Shown here: positions 1-7,380 of the stretch, piece by piece
How the letters are laid out: every line of letters begins with the position of its first letter
Position numbering within the stretch: position 1 is the stretch's first letter
The notes under the pieces: generated by a model
Told to the model about the DNA's origin: nothing
The model's input: only the letters and a program-made list of their open reading frames with translations
Databases searched by the model: none
Translations under genes and position numbers: made by a program
From: UBA288 sp050178135
Lineage (GTDB): Archaea; Halobacteriota; Methanomicrobia; Methanomicrobiales; Methanospirillaceae
Length of the DNA: 12,673 nt
Direction: 5' to 3'
Assembly (NCBI GenBank): GCA_050178135.1
Contig: JBFXGJ010000049.1
Coordinates: 1 to 12,673, forward strand

Positions 1-95
1 AGGGAGTCCATACCACCGGGCCGTACCAGGTCGTCGGGACCGGGCGGACTGTCACCGTCCCGGAGTCGGCGGTGCTCTCCGGTGCGACGGTCTGA
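1..95 (+). CDS. C-terminal end of an unidentified protein (partial)
   Basis: An open frame with its first full codon at position 3 runs to a TGA at 93-95 and gives 30 residues, including TTGPYQVVGTGRTVTVP and ending in SGATV. The rest of the gene lies outside the window. The peptide is rich in Thr, Val and Gly, alternates like beta strands and has no membrane helix, which would suit the end of an extracytoplasmic or beta-rich domain, but this is only an impression. The downstream T-rich stretch supports this being a true gene end. No function can be assigned. Confidence 0.5.
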   Translation, partial: GVHTTGPYQVVGTGRTVTVPESAVLSGATV

Positions 96-97
96 AC

Positions 98-112
98 GTC
101 TCTCTATTTTTT
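98..112 (+). terminator. T-rich archaeal-type terminator candidate
   Basis: Directly after the TGA at 93-95 lies a pyrimidine stretch ending in six T residues (107-112). Archaeal RNA polymerase commonly terminates at oligo-T tracts without needing a hairpin, and the position between two plus-strand genes, just upstream of a TATA-like element, fits. No strong stem-loop is visible. Confidence 0.4.
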
Positions 113-130
113 GTCCCCACGAGCAAAAGG

Positions 131-139
131 GGTATAACC
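131..139 (+). promoter_or_regulatory. TATA-like promoter element for the rhodanese gene
   Basis: The element GGTATAACC follows a purine-rich stretch (AAAAGG) that could act as a BRE. Its centre is about 28 nt above the ATG at 163. With the usual archaeal TATA-to-start distance of about 25 nt, the transcript would have almost no leader. No good Shine-Dalgarno is visible between the element and the ATG. Confidence 0.45.
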
Positions 140-162
140 GACCGGACAGAGATCTCTAGTGG

Positions 163-612
163 ATGTGGTCTTCCACCCTGCGAACCGGGTTCGTCATATC
201 AATACTCCTCGTCCTCCTCGTCGCCTGCTCGGGCTGTACCGGGGCCAATAGTGCCTCCTCGAACGCGACAATGGGGTTTTCTGACCTCACGGCCGAGCAG
301 TTCAAGCAGAAGATAGACGAGTTCCACGACCGGCCTTCGGACCTCGTGATTCTCGATGTCCGCACCCCGACCGAATTCGAACGTGAGCGGTTGCGTGATG
401 CGGTCAACCTCGACGTCTCCGCCGGCGTCTTCAGGGACCGGGCTGCACGCCTCGACCGGGACCGGACCTACCTGATCTACTGCCAGATCGGGACGCGGTC
501 GGCCAACGCGGCATCGATCATGGCCGATCTCGGCTTTTCGAAGGTCTTCAACATGAAGGGGGGCATCGTCAAATGGAAGGAGGCCGGCAACCCGACGGTG
601 AAGGGGACCTGA
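163..612 (+). CDS. Secreted lipoprotein with single rhodanese domain
   Basis: This 149-residue protein begins with a signal sequence: a hydrophobic core at about residues 9-21 followed by a lipobox-like LVAC (Cys22; Cys25 in CSGC is an alternative). It is therefore probably lipid-anchored on the outer face of the membrane. A Ser/Asn/Ala linker leads into one rhodanese domain at about residues 41-145, with the LDVRTPTEFE segment (64-73) and the active-site loop CQIGTRS with catalytic Cys107. Single-domain rhodaneses carry a cysteine persulfide and move sulfane sulfur; the partner here is unknown. The catalytic Cys and Arg are present, so it looks active. It stands alone between a terminator-like stretch and the lemA promoter, so co-transcription with neighbours is unlikely. 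The family call is firm, the physiological role open. Confidence 0.9.
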   Translation: MWSSTLRTGFVISILLVLLVACSGCTGANSASSNATMGFSDLTAEQFKQKIDEFHDRPSDLVILDVRTPTEFERERLRDAVNLDVSAGVFRDRAARLDRDRTYLIYCQIGTRSANAASIMADLGFSKVFNMKGGIVKWKEAGNPTVKGT

Positions 613-646
613 GCCTTCCTATTTCTGTTCAAACCATCCGGCGAAC

Positions 647-656
647 GCATATATAG
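647..656 (+). promoter_or_regulatory. TATA box for the LemA/DUF2207 operon
   Basis: GCATATATAG is the clearest TATA box of the window. Its centre is about 35 nt above the ATG at 687, which predicts a leader of about 10 nt. A GGGT at 677-680 may serve as a weak ribosome binding site. Upstream, at 614-630, lies a pyrimidine-rich stretch that could end the rhodanese transcript. Confidence 0.55.
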
Positions 657-686
657 CCCGCTCTCCATCTGTACCTGGGTAAACAC

Positions 687-1253
687 ATGGTGGACCTGAT
701 CACGATCATACTCGCCGTCGTTGTAGTGGTCGTCCTGGGCGGGCTTGTTGCCTGGTTCGTCGGGATCTACAACCGGTTCTTCAGCCTCAAGAACTCCGCG
801 GAGGCGACACTCGGGCAGATACGGGTCGCAATGAAGAAACGGCTCGATATGATCGAGCAGCTCCTGGGCGCCGTGAAGAGCTACGCGACGTTCGAGAAAG
901 AGACCCTCGAGAAGGTGACGCAGCTCAGGTCCACGGTGATGAGCGGGGGGCCGGCTCAGCTGAACGCGGTCGAGCGCGAATCCCGCTCCATTCTCGGCTC
1001 GCTCTTTGCCGTCGCCGAGGCCTATCCCGATCTCAAGACCTCCGTGACGGTCCAGGAACTGATGTCCTCGGTCCGCGGGGTCGAGGACGAGATCGCGCGT
1101 CAGCGGTACACCTACAACAACATCGGGCAGCAGCTCAACACGATGGTCGACACCATCCCTTCCAACATCGTCGCGCGCCTGATCGGGATGCAGAAACTCG
1201 AGTACCTCCAGTTCGAAGAGGCGATCGAGCAGCCGCCGAAGATCGAGTTCTGA
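687..1253 (+). CDS. LemA family membrane protein
   Basis: At 188 residues it has the usual LemA size and build: an N-terminal membrane helix at about residues 4-27 (a run of Ile/Val/Leu), then a helical domain with the family segment NRFFSLKNSAEATLGQI, a long coiled-coil-like region (KKRLDMIEQLLGAVKSYATF), and the C-terminal pattern YNNIGQQLNTMVDTIPSN. LemA proteins are widespread in bacteria and archaea, anchored by the N-terminal helix with a four-helix soluble part; their molecular role is not settled. The stop is separated by only 6 nt from the next ATG, so the two genes form an operon. LemA next to DUF2207 is a recurrent pairing, which suggests the two products work together at the membrane. 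Confidence 0.93.
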   Translation: MVDLITIILAVVVVVVLGGLVAWFVGIYNRFFSLKNSAEATLGQIRVAMKKRLDMIEQLLGAVKSYATFEKETLEKVTQLRSTVMSGGPAQLNAVERESRSILGSLFAVAEAYPDLKTSVTVQELMSSVRGVEDEIARQRYTYNNIGQQLNTMVDTIPSNIVARLIGMQKLEYLQFEEAIEQPPKIEF

Positions 1254-1259
1254 TCCGCC

Positions 1260-3086
1260 ATGGGCGAAACGAGGTCGCTCGGAGCCCTGGTCGCGATCGT
1301 GCTCGTCCTTGGGCTCACGGGCGCCGCCCTTGCGCTCTGGCTCCCCACCTTCTCCTTTGACTATCCCCTCTCGGTCGATAGCTACGAGGCCGAGTACCGG
1401 CTCGACGGCACCCTCGAGGAGCGCTACCTCTACTCGGTCGACGACCCGGGAACCTACCGGATGCTCTACCGTGGGTTCGATGACTCGCTCGTCTTCAACC
1501 GCACCGACTCACCGCACGTCGAGCTCGTCGCCGTCGAGCCCCCCGCCGGGTATCCCGGCTACGCCCGCGACGCCTCGGGCGAGGTTCGCCTCTTCGGGGA
1601 CGATGATCCCGCGGTGCGGGCGTTCGTCGTCTCCCGCGCCGAGCGAAACGAGGTGGGGCTTGTCGAGACCGGATACTTCGATCGGGGCACGTACGAGGCG
1701 CGGTACCGGTTCGTCGTCCGTCCCCCGGTCGAGTACGACGACTCCCTGGTCCACGTCAACCTCAAGCTCGCCCGGCAGCACGTGCCGTACCACTCAATCC
1801 GCCTAGTCCTCCCGTCCGATGGCGTGCGGGAGGTCTATGCCTATCCCCCGACCCTCACCCAGTCTCGCGAGGGTGACCGGATCGTGGTCACGGGCAGGGC
1901 CGGCGAGGACGAGACCGTCGCGGTGGAGCTTCTCCTGGAGCGCTCGACGCTCGATTCGGTCGCCGGTTTTCCCCGACCGGTGGACGACATCGCCGGCAAG
2001 ACGCGAAGCGCCGGTCTGTTCTACAACCTGCCGTACTGGCTCGGTCAGGGGCTCTACTGGATCGGGATCCTCTTCGTGCTTGCGATCCCCTTCCTGTTGA
2101 TCCTCATCTACCGCCGGCACGGGCGCGAGCGCTCGTTCACGGTCCCCGAGTACCTGAGCACGGTCCCGAACCCGTCGCGGAAGCCCTGGGTCGTCAACCT
2201 GCTCTACACAGGCGACGCCGCCACCTCCGACGAGAACGGGTTTTATGCGACCGTGCTCGACCTTCACCGGCGTGGGATCATCTGGATCGAGGAGATCGAG
2301 GGGGGCGACGACGTCCTGATCGGATTCTCATCCACCACGCCGGACGACCGGTACGAAGGAGAAGTCGTCGCCTTTCTCCGGGCGATCGCGAATGACAGCG
2401 GGGTCGTCGACACCCGGGAACTCTCGGGCCTCCAGGAGCGGGCGAAGAGCGACAGCGCCCTCCAGTCGACGATGGTCCGGAACCTGGGGGCATACCGGGC
2501 GCTCGCCTCGCACACCGATCCGTCCGTGACCGTCGAGCATATCGTCTCAGGGCGGATACACCTCCTCCCTCTCGTTATCGCAGCGATCGTGCTCGCGGGT
2601 ATCTCGCTCCTCCTGGTCTTCGTCTTTCCCCAGGCGAGCGGCTGGTTCGTCGGCCCGGTCCTGCTCTTCGCGCTGGGTGCCGGCCAGTCCCTGCTCGCGG
2701 TTGCGTTCCCCTCGACCCTCTTCGGCCACTGGAAGGGGGACGCCTACCGCGAGCGCCTCGAGTGGGAGGCGTTCTCGAACTTCCTCTCGGACCTTGCCCT
2801 GATGCGGCAGTACTCGCCGGCCGACCTCTCAATGTGGGGCGAGTGGCTCGTCTACGGCACGGCCCTCGGGGTCGGCGACAAGGTCGCGCGGGCGATGAAC
2901 GAGCTGAACGTCCGTATCCCCGACGAGGTCGCGGTGCCGACGCACCTGCACTCCGCGTTCGTCCCGATGCTCTTCTTCACCCCCCCCGCTTCCAGCGGGG
3001 GCGGCGGGTTTGGCGGCGGCGGTTTCGGTGGAGGCGGGTTTGGCGGCGGCGGGGGATTCGGGGGCGGCGGCGCAGGCGGGCGCTGA
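1260..3086 (+). CDS. DUF2207 domain membrane protein with Gly-rich tail
   Basis: This 608-residue protein has the layout of the DUF2207 family. There is an N-terminal hydrophobic segment (about residues 8-30, signal anchor or signal peptide), an external beta-rich DUF2207 domain (about 35-230) and a membrane helix at about 260-282 followed by a positive cluster (YRRHGRERS). A soluble part of about 290-430 follows, then two close membrane helices (about 432-475) and a region with WEAFSNFLSDLALM. It ends in a glycine/phenylalanine tail (residues 580-608). No catalytic motif was recognised. The ATG lies 6 nt after the lemA stop. Proteins of this type with low-complexity glycine tails commonly sit beside LemA, but no biochemical function is established, so none is assigned. 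It ends 29 nt from the convergent asnB stop. Confidence 0.88.
   Translation: MGETRSLGALVAIVLVLGLTGAALALWLPTFSFDYPLSVDSYEAEYRLDGTLEERYLYSVDDPGTYRMLYRGFDDSLVFNRTDSPHVELVAVEPPAGYPGYARDASGEVRLFGDDDPAVRAFVVSRAERNEVGLVETGYFDRGTYEARYRFVVRPPVEYDDSLVHVNLKLARQHVPYHSIRLVLPSDGVREVYAYPPTLTQSREGDRIVVTGRAGEDETVAVELLLERSTLDSVAGFPRPVDDIAGKTRSAGLFYNLPYWLGQGLYWIGILFVLAIPFLLILIYRRHGRERSFTVPEYLSTVPNPSRKPWVVNLLYTGDAATSDENGFYATVLDLHRRGIIWIEEIEGGDDVLIGFSSTTPDDRYEGEVVAFLRAIANDSGVVDTRELSGLQERAKSDSALQSTMVRNLGAYRALASHTDPSVTVEHIVSGRIHLLPLVIAAIVLAGISLLLVFVFPQASGWFVGPVLLFALGAGQSLLAVAFPSTLFGHWKGDAYRERLEWEAFSNFLSDLALMRQYSPADLSMWGEWLVYGTALGVGDKVARAMNELNVRIPDEVAVPTHLHSAFVPMLFFTPPASSGGGGFGGGGFGGGGFGGGGGFGGGGAGGR
2997..3083 (+). 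repeat. In-frame GGGGF tandem repeat coding a glycine tail
   Basis: The 3' end of the DUF2207 gene is a low-complexity tract of GGN codons broken by TTT/TTC. It encodes about four units of three to five Gly plus Phe, then GGGGAGGR. Synonymous codons vary between units (ggc, ggg, ggt, gga), so the tract is not a recent perfect duplication. It is probably a flexible, possibly surface- or partner-contacting tail. Confidence 0.8.
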
Positions 3087-3115
3087 CGCTCGCAAGCCCC
3101 CTTCTCCCTTCCAGC

Positions 3116-4963
3116 CTACCGGCCCATACGGTCGCCGAGGGTGCTCTCTCTCGTGTCGAAGTAGAGGCGGAGCCAGAGCTCGGTGATGACGACGCGGAAG
3201 ACCTCGTGTGAGTACGCGGCTCTCCCTGCGCGGTAGTCCGCGTAGTCCTGTGCGACCTTTCCGGCGTCCCAGTACGGGCGCGAACGGAACGAGTCCGAGG
3301 CGAGGATCTCCTCGACAAGCCCGGCGAGGGCGGACCCCATCCAGACCTCCTCGGGCGTCACGAAGCCCATCTTGTCCATTCGGCACCGGATCGCCTCGGG
3401 GACGAGTCCCCGAATCGCTCGCCGGAGCACTCTCTTCGTCACCCCTCTCCGGACCTTCTGATCGAGCGGAAGGGACGCGAGGAACTCCACGACCCGGTAG
3501 TCGAGGAACGGGACCCGCGCCTCGATCCCGAAGTGCATCGCGTTCCGGTCCTCGTAGTGGAGGAGGGCCGGCAGGTTCGTGGAGGCTGTCTCGCGCCCCA
3601 GTACCCGGTCCAGGGTCCCCACGTACCGATGCACAGGCTCCGACTCGATCCGGAGCGCACCGCGCCGGCGGCGGCGGACCAGGAGCTGACAGGCGGCGTC
3701 GACGAAGAACACCCGATGGTGCCGGAGCGTGCATGCCGCCTCCTCGAGAAGTCTCGCGACCCTTCCCTGCCGGGCGAGGGTCGAGAGGTAGGTACCCAGG
3801 TACGCAATGTATCCTGCCAGTTGCTCGTCGGCACCCTGCCCGTCGAGCACGACGGTGACCTGGTCGGCCGCGAGGCGCATCACGCAGTACTGGGCGTAGA
3901 TGGAGAGGGAACCGAATGGTTCGTCCTGGGCCCAGACAAGGTCGAGAAGGTCCTCGCGAAGTCTCTCCGGATCCGGCTCGACGTAGGAGTCCGCGACCCC
4001 TGTCGCCTCGACCGCCGTGGTGATGAACCGACGTTCGTCGAACCGTGGGTCGGCATAGATCGCCGAGAAAGTCCGCTGCCGGTCCCCCACCGAAGACGGG
4101 TGTTCGTCGCGCAACAGGCGGGCGATCAGGGCCACAATGGTCGTGGAGTCGATCCCGCCCGAGAGGCAGGTCCCGACCGGGACGTCGGCCCGGAGCCGGA
4201 CCCTGACCGCGTCCGTGAGGAGGTCGCGGAGTCGGCCTGGTGCATCAGCCTCGAGGTCCGGCGGCGACGCGATCTCGGGATTCACGGCGAGGTCCCACCA
4301 GCGGACCGGCCCCTCGACCCCGTCCTCGTTCGCGACCATCCAGTGGCCGGGCGGGAGTTGGTACATCCCCTCGAACATCGTCAGTTCGGAGTGGTCGAGG
4401 ACGCCCCAGGCGAGGAACGTGGCGAGGGCGGGCTGGCAGGGGGCGGATCCGACCGAGGGGTCGGCGAGGAGCGCCTTGCACTCTGAGGCAAAGAGGAGCC
4501 GGTCCCGGTCAAGGGAATAATAGAGCGGTTTCACCCCGAGCCGGTCGCGCGCGAAGAAGACCTCGCCGCGCTGGCGGTCCAGGAGGGCAAAGGCGAACAT
4601 CCCGTTGAACCGGGCGAGGCATTCGCGGCCCCACGCGGCGTAGGCAGCCAGGATCACCTCGGTGTCGGTCTTTGAATGAAAGGTCTGGCCGGCCTCTTCC
4701 AGTTCGGACCGGAGCTCCAGGTAGTTGAAGACCTCACCATTGAAGACGATGGTGAGCGTGCCGTCCGCCGTTGACATCGGCTGGCGCCCCTCGTCCGAGA
4801 GATCGACGATCGCAAGCCGTCGGTGGGCGAGGCCGATCGACCCCTCGAGCAGGACCCCGGCTCCATCCGGCCCGCGATGAGAGATGAGCCGGCCCATTCG
4901 GTCCAGCAGGTCGGGGTCGGCCGGCGTTCTGTCCCACCGGACGATCCCTGCGATCCCGCACAT
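3116..4963 (-). CDS. asnB: Glutamine-hydrolysing asparagine synthetase
   Basis: This 615-residue two-domain enzyme makes asparagine from aspartate, ATP and glutamine. The N-terminal class II glutaminase (about residues 2-190) starts MCGIAGIV, so Cys2 is the nucleophile once Met is removed; this fixes the ATG at 4961-4963. RLAIVDLS, FNGEVFNY and KTDTEVI supply the other glutamine-site residues. The synthetase domain (about 240-590) has the PP-loop LSGGIDST (267-274) and the C-terminal segment with EARVPFLDYRVVEF. All key residues seem present. At 615 aa it is longer than the 554-aa E. coli AsnB and resembles the longer AsnB/AsnO type; a basic VRRRRRG cluster lies in the synthetase half. It appears to have its own promoter, 50 nt downstream of moaA. 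A role in amidating another substrate (such long forms occur in surface-polymer loci) cannot be excluded, but no such genes are nearby. Confidence 0.93.
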   Translation of the reverse strand: MCGIAGIVRWDRTPADPDLLDRMGRLISHRGPDGAGVLLEGSIGLAHRRLAIVDLSDEGRQPMSTADGTLTIVFNGEVFNYLELRSELEEAGQTFHSKTDTEVILAAYAAWGRECLARFNGMFAFALLDRQRGEVFFARDRLGVKPLYYSLDRDRLLFASECKALLADPSVGSAPCQPALATFLAWGVLDHSELTMFEGMYQLPPGHWMVANEDGVEGPVRWWDLAVNPEIASPPDLEADAPGRLRDLLTDAVRVRLRADVPVGTCLSGGIDSTTIVALIARLLRDEHPSSVGDRQRTFSAIYADPRFDERRFITTAVEATGVADSYVEPDPERLREDLLDLVWAQDEPFGSLSIYAQYCVMRLAADQVTVVLDGQGADEQLAGYIAYLGTYLSTLARQGRVARLLEEAACTLRHHRVFFVDAACQLLVRRRRRGALRIESEPVHRYVGTLDRVLGRETASTNLPALLHYEDRNAMHFGIEARVPFLDYRVVEFLASLPLDQKVRRGVTKRVLRRAIRGLVPEAIRCRMDKMGFVTPEEVWMGSALAGLVEEILASDSFRSRPYWDAGKVAQDYADYRAGRAAYSHEVFRVVITELWLRLYFDTRESTLGDRMGR

Positions 4964-4985
4964 CCTGCAATCGTTCGATCCCGCT

Positions 4986-4995
4986 GGATTTATGC
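4986..4995 (-). promoter_or_regulatory. TATA-like element for asnB
   Basis: Read on the minus strand this is GCATAAATCC, in the 52-nt gap between moaA and asnB. Its centre lies about 27 nt above the asnB ATG, so transcription would begin at or next to the start codon. The only purine-rich stretch, GCAGG, abuts the ATG directly and is too close to act as a normal ribosome binding site. Together these suggest a leaderless asnB transcript. Confidence 0.45.
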
Positions 4996-5015
4996 CCTCG
5001 GACCGTAGAGCGAGA

Positions 5016-5891
5016 TCAGCGGAAGAACGGGGTCCGGCGGTTGACCGCCTCGCGGAAGGCCTCCTCGAGAGCGGTCCCGGAGAGGCCCCGGACGTCCACC
5101 AGGTTATCGGAGCGGAGCAGGCAGGGCTTCAGCTTCCCGTCCGACGTGAGCCGCAGACGGTTGCAGTAGGCACAGAACTCGGTGTTGTGCAGCGGTCGTA
5201 CCACCTCGACCTCTGCCCCGTGGATAAAGTACTTCTTGCGGTGGTGCATCCGACGGGTCTCGACCCGGTCCGCCATCGCCTCGATCCGCTCTTCGATTCC
5301 CTGCACGTCCCCGTGGTGGTCGCAGTCGCGGAACTGCATCAGCTCGATCAGCTGCAGGACCAGGTTGGCGTCCTGGCGGACGAAGTCGATCATGGCGTCG
5401 ACCTCGTCCTCGTTGATCCCCGAGAGGACGACCATGTTCACCTTGACCGGCGTGAGGCCCGCATCGAGGGCGGCCTCGACACCGGCGAGGGCCTCCCCGA
5501 GCATCGGGTGCCCGGTGATCTGCTCGTACCTGACCGGGTCGAGGGAGTCGATCGAGACGTTGACACGGGAGAGCCCGGCCTTTTTCAGCGCGTGCGCCCG
5601 GTCGGCCAGAAGGGTCGCGTTCGTCGTCAGCGAGGACTCCATCCCGGGCGGGACCGATGCCACGATCTCCTCGAGGTCAGCCCGCATCAGGGGCTCGCCA
5701 CCGGTGAACTTCACCGAGCGGATCCCGAACCTCTGGGCCACGCGGAGGATCTCGGCGATCTGCTCCCTTGAAAGCTCCTCCTCGGGGTTCTTCTCCCCCT
5801 CTGCGTGGCAGTAGATACAGTTGAGGTTGCAGGCCTGTGTCAGGCTGATCCGGATATTGGAGACGGTCCGGCCGTACGTGTCAGTCAGCAT
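5016..5891 (-). CDS. moaA: GTP 3',8-cyclase MoaA (radical SAM)
   Basis: This 291-residue enzyme carries out the first step of molybdopterin synthesis, converting GTP to 3',8-cyclo-GTP; in methanogens the cofactor serves Mo- or W-dependent formylmethanofuran and formate dehydrogenases. It has the radical SAM motif CNLNCIYC (Cys21, 25, 28), KFTGGEPL for SAM binding, and the second cluster CAYCNRLRLTSDGKLKPC (Cys240, 243, 257; CX2CX13C), which is diagnostic for MoaA. The ATG at 5889-5891 gives the family start MLTDTYGR and has a GGTG upstream. A GTG at 5898-5900 would add three residues and lacks a ribosome binding site. Either start lies inside the end of rlmE (11 or 20 bp overlap), so the two are co-transcribed and probably translationally coupled. 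The protein ends PFFR, without the Gly-Gly tail important in bacterial MoaA. Confidence 0.93.
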   Translation of the reverse strand: MLTDTYGRTVSNIRISLTQACNLNCIYCHAEGEKNPEEELSREQIAEILRVAQRFGIRSVKFTGGEPLMRADLEEIVASVPPGMESSLTTNATLLADRAHALKKAGLSRVNVSIDSLDPVRYEQITGHPMLGEALAGVEAALDAGLTPVKVNMVVLSGINEDEVDAMIDFVRQDANLVLQLIELMQFRDCDHHGDVQGIEERIEAMADRVETRRMHHRKKYFIHGAEVEVVRPLHNTEFCAYCNRLRLTSDGKLKPCLLRSDNLVDVRGLSGTALEEAFREAVNRRTPFFR

Positions 5892-6480
5892 CCGTCTCAC
5901 ACCCGATAAAGTTCTTTCCGATGACGTATATCTCTCGTGATCCTCGCCGGCTCGCCTTCGCCTGGTAGGTGCGTCCCGATCGAAACGCCCTGCGCACCAG
6001 GGCGAGAAACCCGGGGAAGTCCTCGCCCTGGAACGACTTGGCGAGAAAGTTACCGCCCGGTTTCAGGGTCGCACAGGCGAAGGCGAGCGCCTGCTCGTCC
6101 AGCTCGATTGCACGGGCCTGGTCGTACGACCGCTGCCCCGAGAGCTTCGGGGCGGCATCACAGACGACCACGTTGACGACGCCGAGGGTCTCTTTCACCT
6201 GCGCCCGGACATCAGGGTCGTTTAAGTCCCCGACGATCGTCTCGACGCCGTCGATCGGGGCGATCGGGTTCAGGTCGACCCCGATCACCTTCCCCTCGGT
6301 CATCGTCCTGAGTACCTGGAGCCAGGAGCCGGGGGCGGCACCCAGGTCCACCACGTTGTCATCCTCACGGATGATGTTCGCGTGCTGCTGGACCTCGATC
6401 AGCTTGTATGCAGCCCGCGAGCGGTAGCCCTCCCGAACCGCTGCCCGATACTGCCGGTCCTGTCCCCACTGAGATCCCAT
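5881..6480 (-). CDS. rlmE: 23S rRNA (uridine-2'-O-)-methyltransferase, RlmE/FtsJ
   Basis: This 199-residue SAM-dependent enzyme methylates the ribose of a uridine in the large-subunit rRNA A-loop. It contains the FtsJ SAM motif DLGAAPGSWLQVL (45-57) and the K-D-K-E catalytic tetrad: Lys26 in AAYKLIEV, Asp108 in VVCDAAPKLSG, Lys148 in FLAKSF and Glu183 in SREIYVIGKNF. The start MGSQWGQDRQYRAAVREGYRSR is typical of archaeal members, without the extra TRAM domain seen in some. It is first in a minus-strand unit with moaA, a pairing with no evident functional logic. It diverges from pcn; no strong ribosome binding site is seen above the ATG. Confidence 0.95.
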   Translation of the reverse strand: MGSQWGQDRQYRAAVREGYRSRAAYKLIEVQQHANIIREDDNVVDLGAAPGSWLQVLRTMTEGKVIGVDLNPIAPIDGVETIVGDLNDPDVRAQVKETLGVVNVVVCDAAPKLSGQRSYDQARAIELDEQALAFACATLKPGGNFLAKSFQGEDFPGFLALVRRAFRSGRTYQAKASRRGSREIYVIGKNFIGCETDAD

Positions 6481-6517
6481 TCTTCTTCACTGTCCTCGAA
6501 TGACGCCTCTCCCGCGA

Positions 6518-6556
6518 CCCGTTCACAAAAATCGGTGCATTTCTCCCGTTCACGGG
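6518..6556. repeat. 9-bp direct repeat in the rlmE-pcn divergent promoter region
   Basis: CCCGTTCAC occurs at 6518-6526 and again at 6545-6553, 27 bp apart. The second copy extends to a near-palindrome CCCGTTCACGGG (6545-6556) with 5-bp arms. They lie between the rlmE start (6480) and the pcn TATA-like elements, a place expected for an operator or activator site. No regulator is known from the sequence. Confidence 0.35.
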
Positions 6557-6573
6557 CCGCTCTGGTGCGATAT

Positions 6574-6619
6574 CATTAAAACTATGTCTGGTTAGTTTAT
6601 AATAGAGAGTGTCAGGGGT
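6574..6619 (+). promoter_or_regulatory. pcn promoter region and ribosome binding site
   Basis: Two TATA-like elements precede pcn: CATTAAAAC at 6574-6582 and GTTTATAATAG at 6595-6605. The first predicts a start near 6604 and a 20-nt leader that would contain AGGGGT (6614-6619), a ribosome binding site 4 nt above the ATG at 6624. The second is centred 24 nt above the ATG and would give a leaderless RNA. The presence of a ribosome binding site favours the first. Confidence 0.5.
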
Positions 6620-6623
6620 ATCC

Positions 6624-7367
6624 ATGTTACGCGCCACCATCGACGCAGATGTCTTCAAAGAGGCGGTCGACGCCATCGCTGCTCTCGTGAGCGAGTGTCG
6701 GCTCCATGTCAGTGCAGAGGGAATGAGAACGCGGGCTGTCGACACCGCAAACGTCGCGATGGTCTCGCTCGAACTCGCTCCGGCCGCGTTCGAGGTCTTC
6801 GAGGCCTCCGAGCGTGCCCTCGGGATCGACATTACCAAGCTGAAGAACATCATCGGCATGGTCAATCGGGGTGACAGCCTCCAGCTCTCGATCCCGGCCG
6901 ATTCCCAGAAGCTGAACCTCGCCTTCCAGAGCTACCAGTACTCACTGACGCTGCTGGACCCGAATACGATCCGCAAGGACCCGAATGCCCCCTCGCTGGA
7001 ACTGCCGGGGCAGGTTGTCCTGGACGGGTCGACCCTCACGAACGCGATCAAGGCGGCGGCCGTGGTCTCGGACAAGATCGCGCTCGGAATCGACCCGGAG
7101 GCCCGGGTCTTCTACATGGAGGCCGAGGGCGATACCGACAACATCCGGCTCGAGCTCGGGCCCGACAAGGTCCAGTCGCTGACCGAGACAAATGCGCGAT
7201 CGCTCTTCTCGCTCGACTATCTCAAGGACATGTCGAAGACGATGGGCCGTGCCGAGCGGATCGAGATCGGCATTGGGATCGATCACCCGGTCCGGTTCAC
7301 GTTCGAGATCGCGGGGGGGGCCGGCAGGGTCGTCTACCTGCTCGCGCCGCGGATCGAGGCCGACTGA
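6624..7367 (+). CDS. pcn: DNA polymerase sliding clamp (PCNA)
   Basis: This 247-residue protein is the homotrimeric ring that tethers replicative polymerases, ligase and FEN1 to DNA. It has two PCNA-fold halves joined by the interdomain connector at about residues 108-128 (LLDPNTIRKDP onward), to which PIP-box partners bind. The N-terminal MLRATIDADVFKEAVDAI and C-terminal VVYLLAPRIEAD are family signatures, and the length is normal. The ATG at 6624 is chosen over the in-frame GTG at 6609 because it gives the family N-terminus and has AGGGGT 4 nt upstream. priL follows after 13 nt, forming a replication operon. The single PCNA type suggests a homotrimer. Confidence 0.97.
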   Translation: MLRATIDADVFKEAVDAIAALVSECRLHVSAEGMRTRAVDTANVAMVSLELAPAAFEVFEASERALGIDITKLKNIIGMVNRGDSLQLSIPADSQKLNLAFQSYQYSLTLLDPNTIRKDPNAPSLELPGQVVLDGSTLTNAIKAAAVVSDKIALGIDPEARVFYMEAEGDTDNIRLELGPDKVQSLTETNARSLFSLDYLKDMSKTMGRAERIEIGIGIDHPVRFTFEIAGGAGRVVYLLAPRIEAD

Positions 7368-7380
7368 ACCGGGAGACCGG

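Noticed and set aside
2997..3083. Possible CRISPR or minisatellite because of repeated GGCGGCGGGTTT units
   Set aside because: The repeats are in-frame glycine codons of the DUF2207 gene with no spacers; this is a low-complexity protein tail.
2829..3734. 301-codon minus-strand open frame across the DUF2207/asnB junction
   Set aside because: It runs through the ends of two well-supported genes in another frame; its Pro/Arg/Ala-rich product has no domain pattern.
3533..4486. 317-codon plus-strand open frame
   Set aside because: It lies entirely antisense to asnB, is rich in Arg, Pro and Gly, and has no recognisable motif. Long antisense frames are expected in GC-rich DNA.
4884..5771. 295-codon plus-strand open frame opposite moaA
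   Set aside because: It mirrors moaA codons (many VDLV-type and Asp/Leu runs) and spans the asnB promoter; shadow frame.
6609..6623. GTG start five codons upstream of the PCNA ATG
   Set aside because: It would place AGGGGT inside the coding region and add residues not typical of PCNA; the family N-terminus is MLRATIDAD.
7192..7380. Extended N-terminus for PriL
   Set aside because: The added residues are encoded out of frame within pcn and are Ser/Arg-rich; ATG 7381 has a good ribosome binding site.
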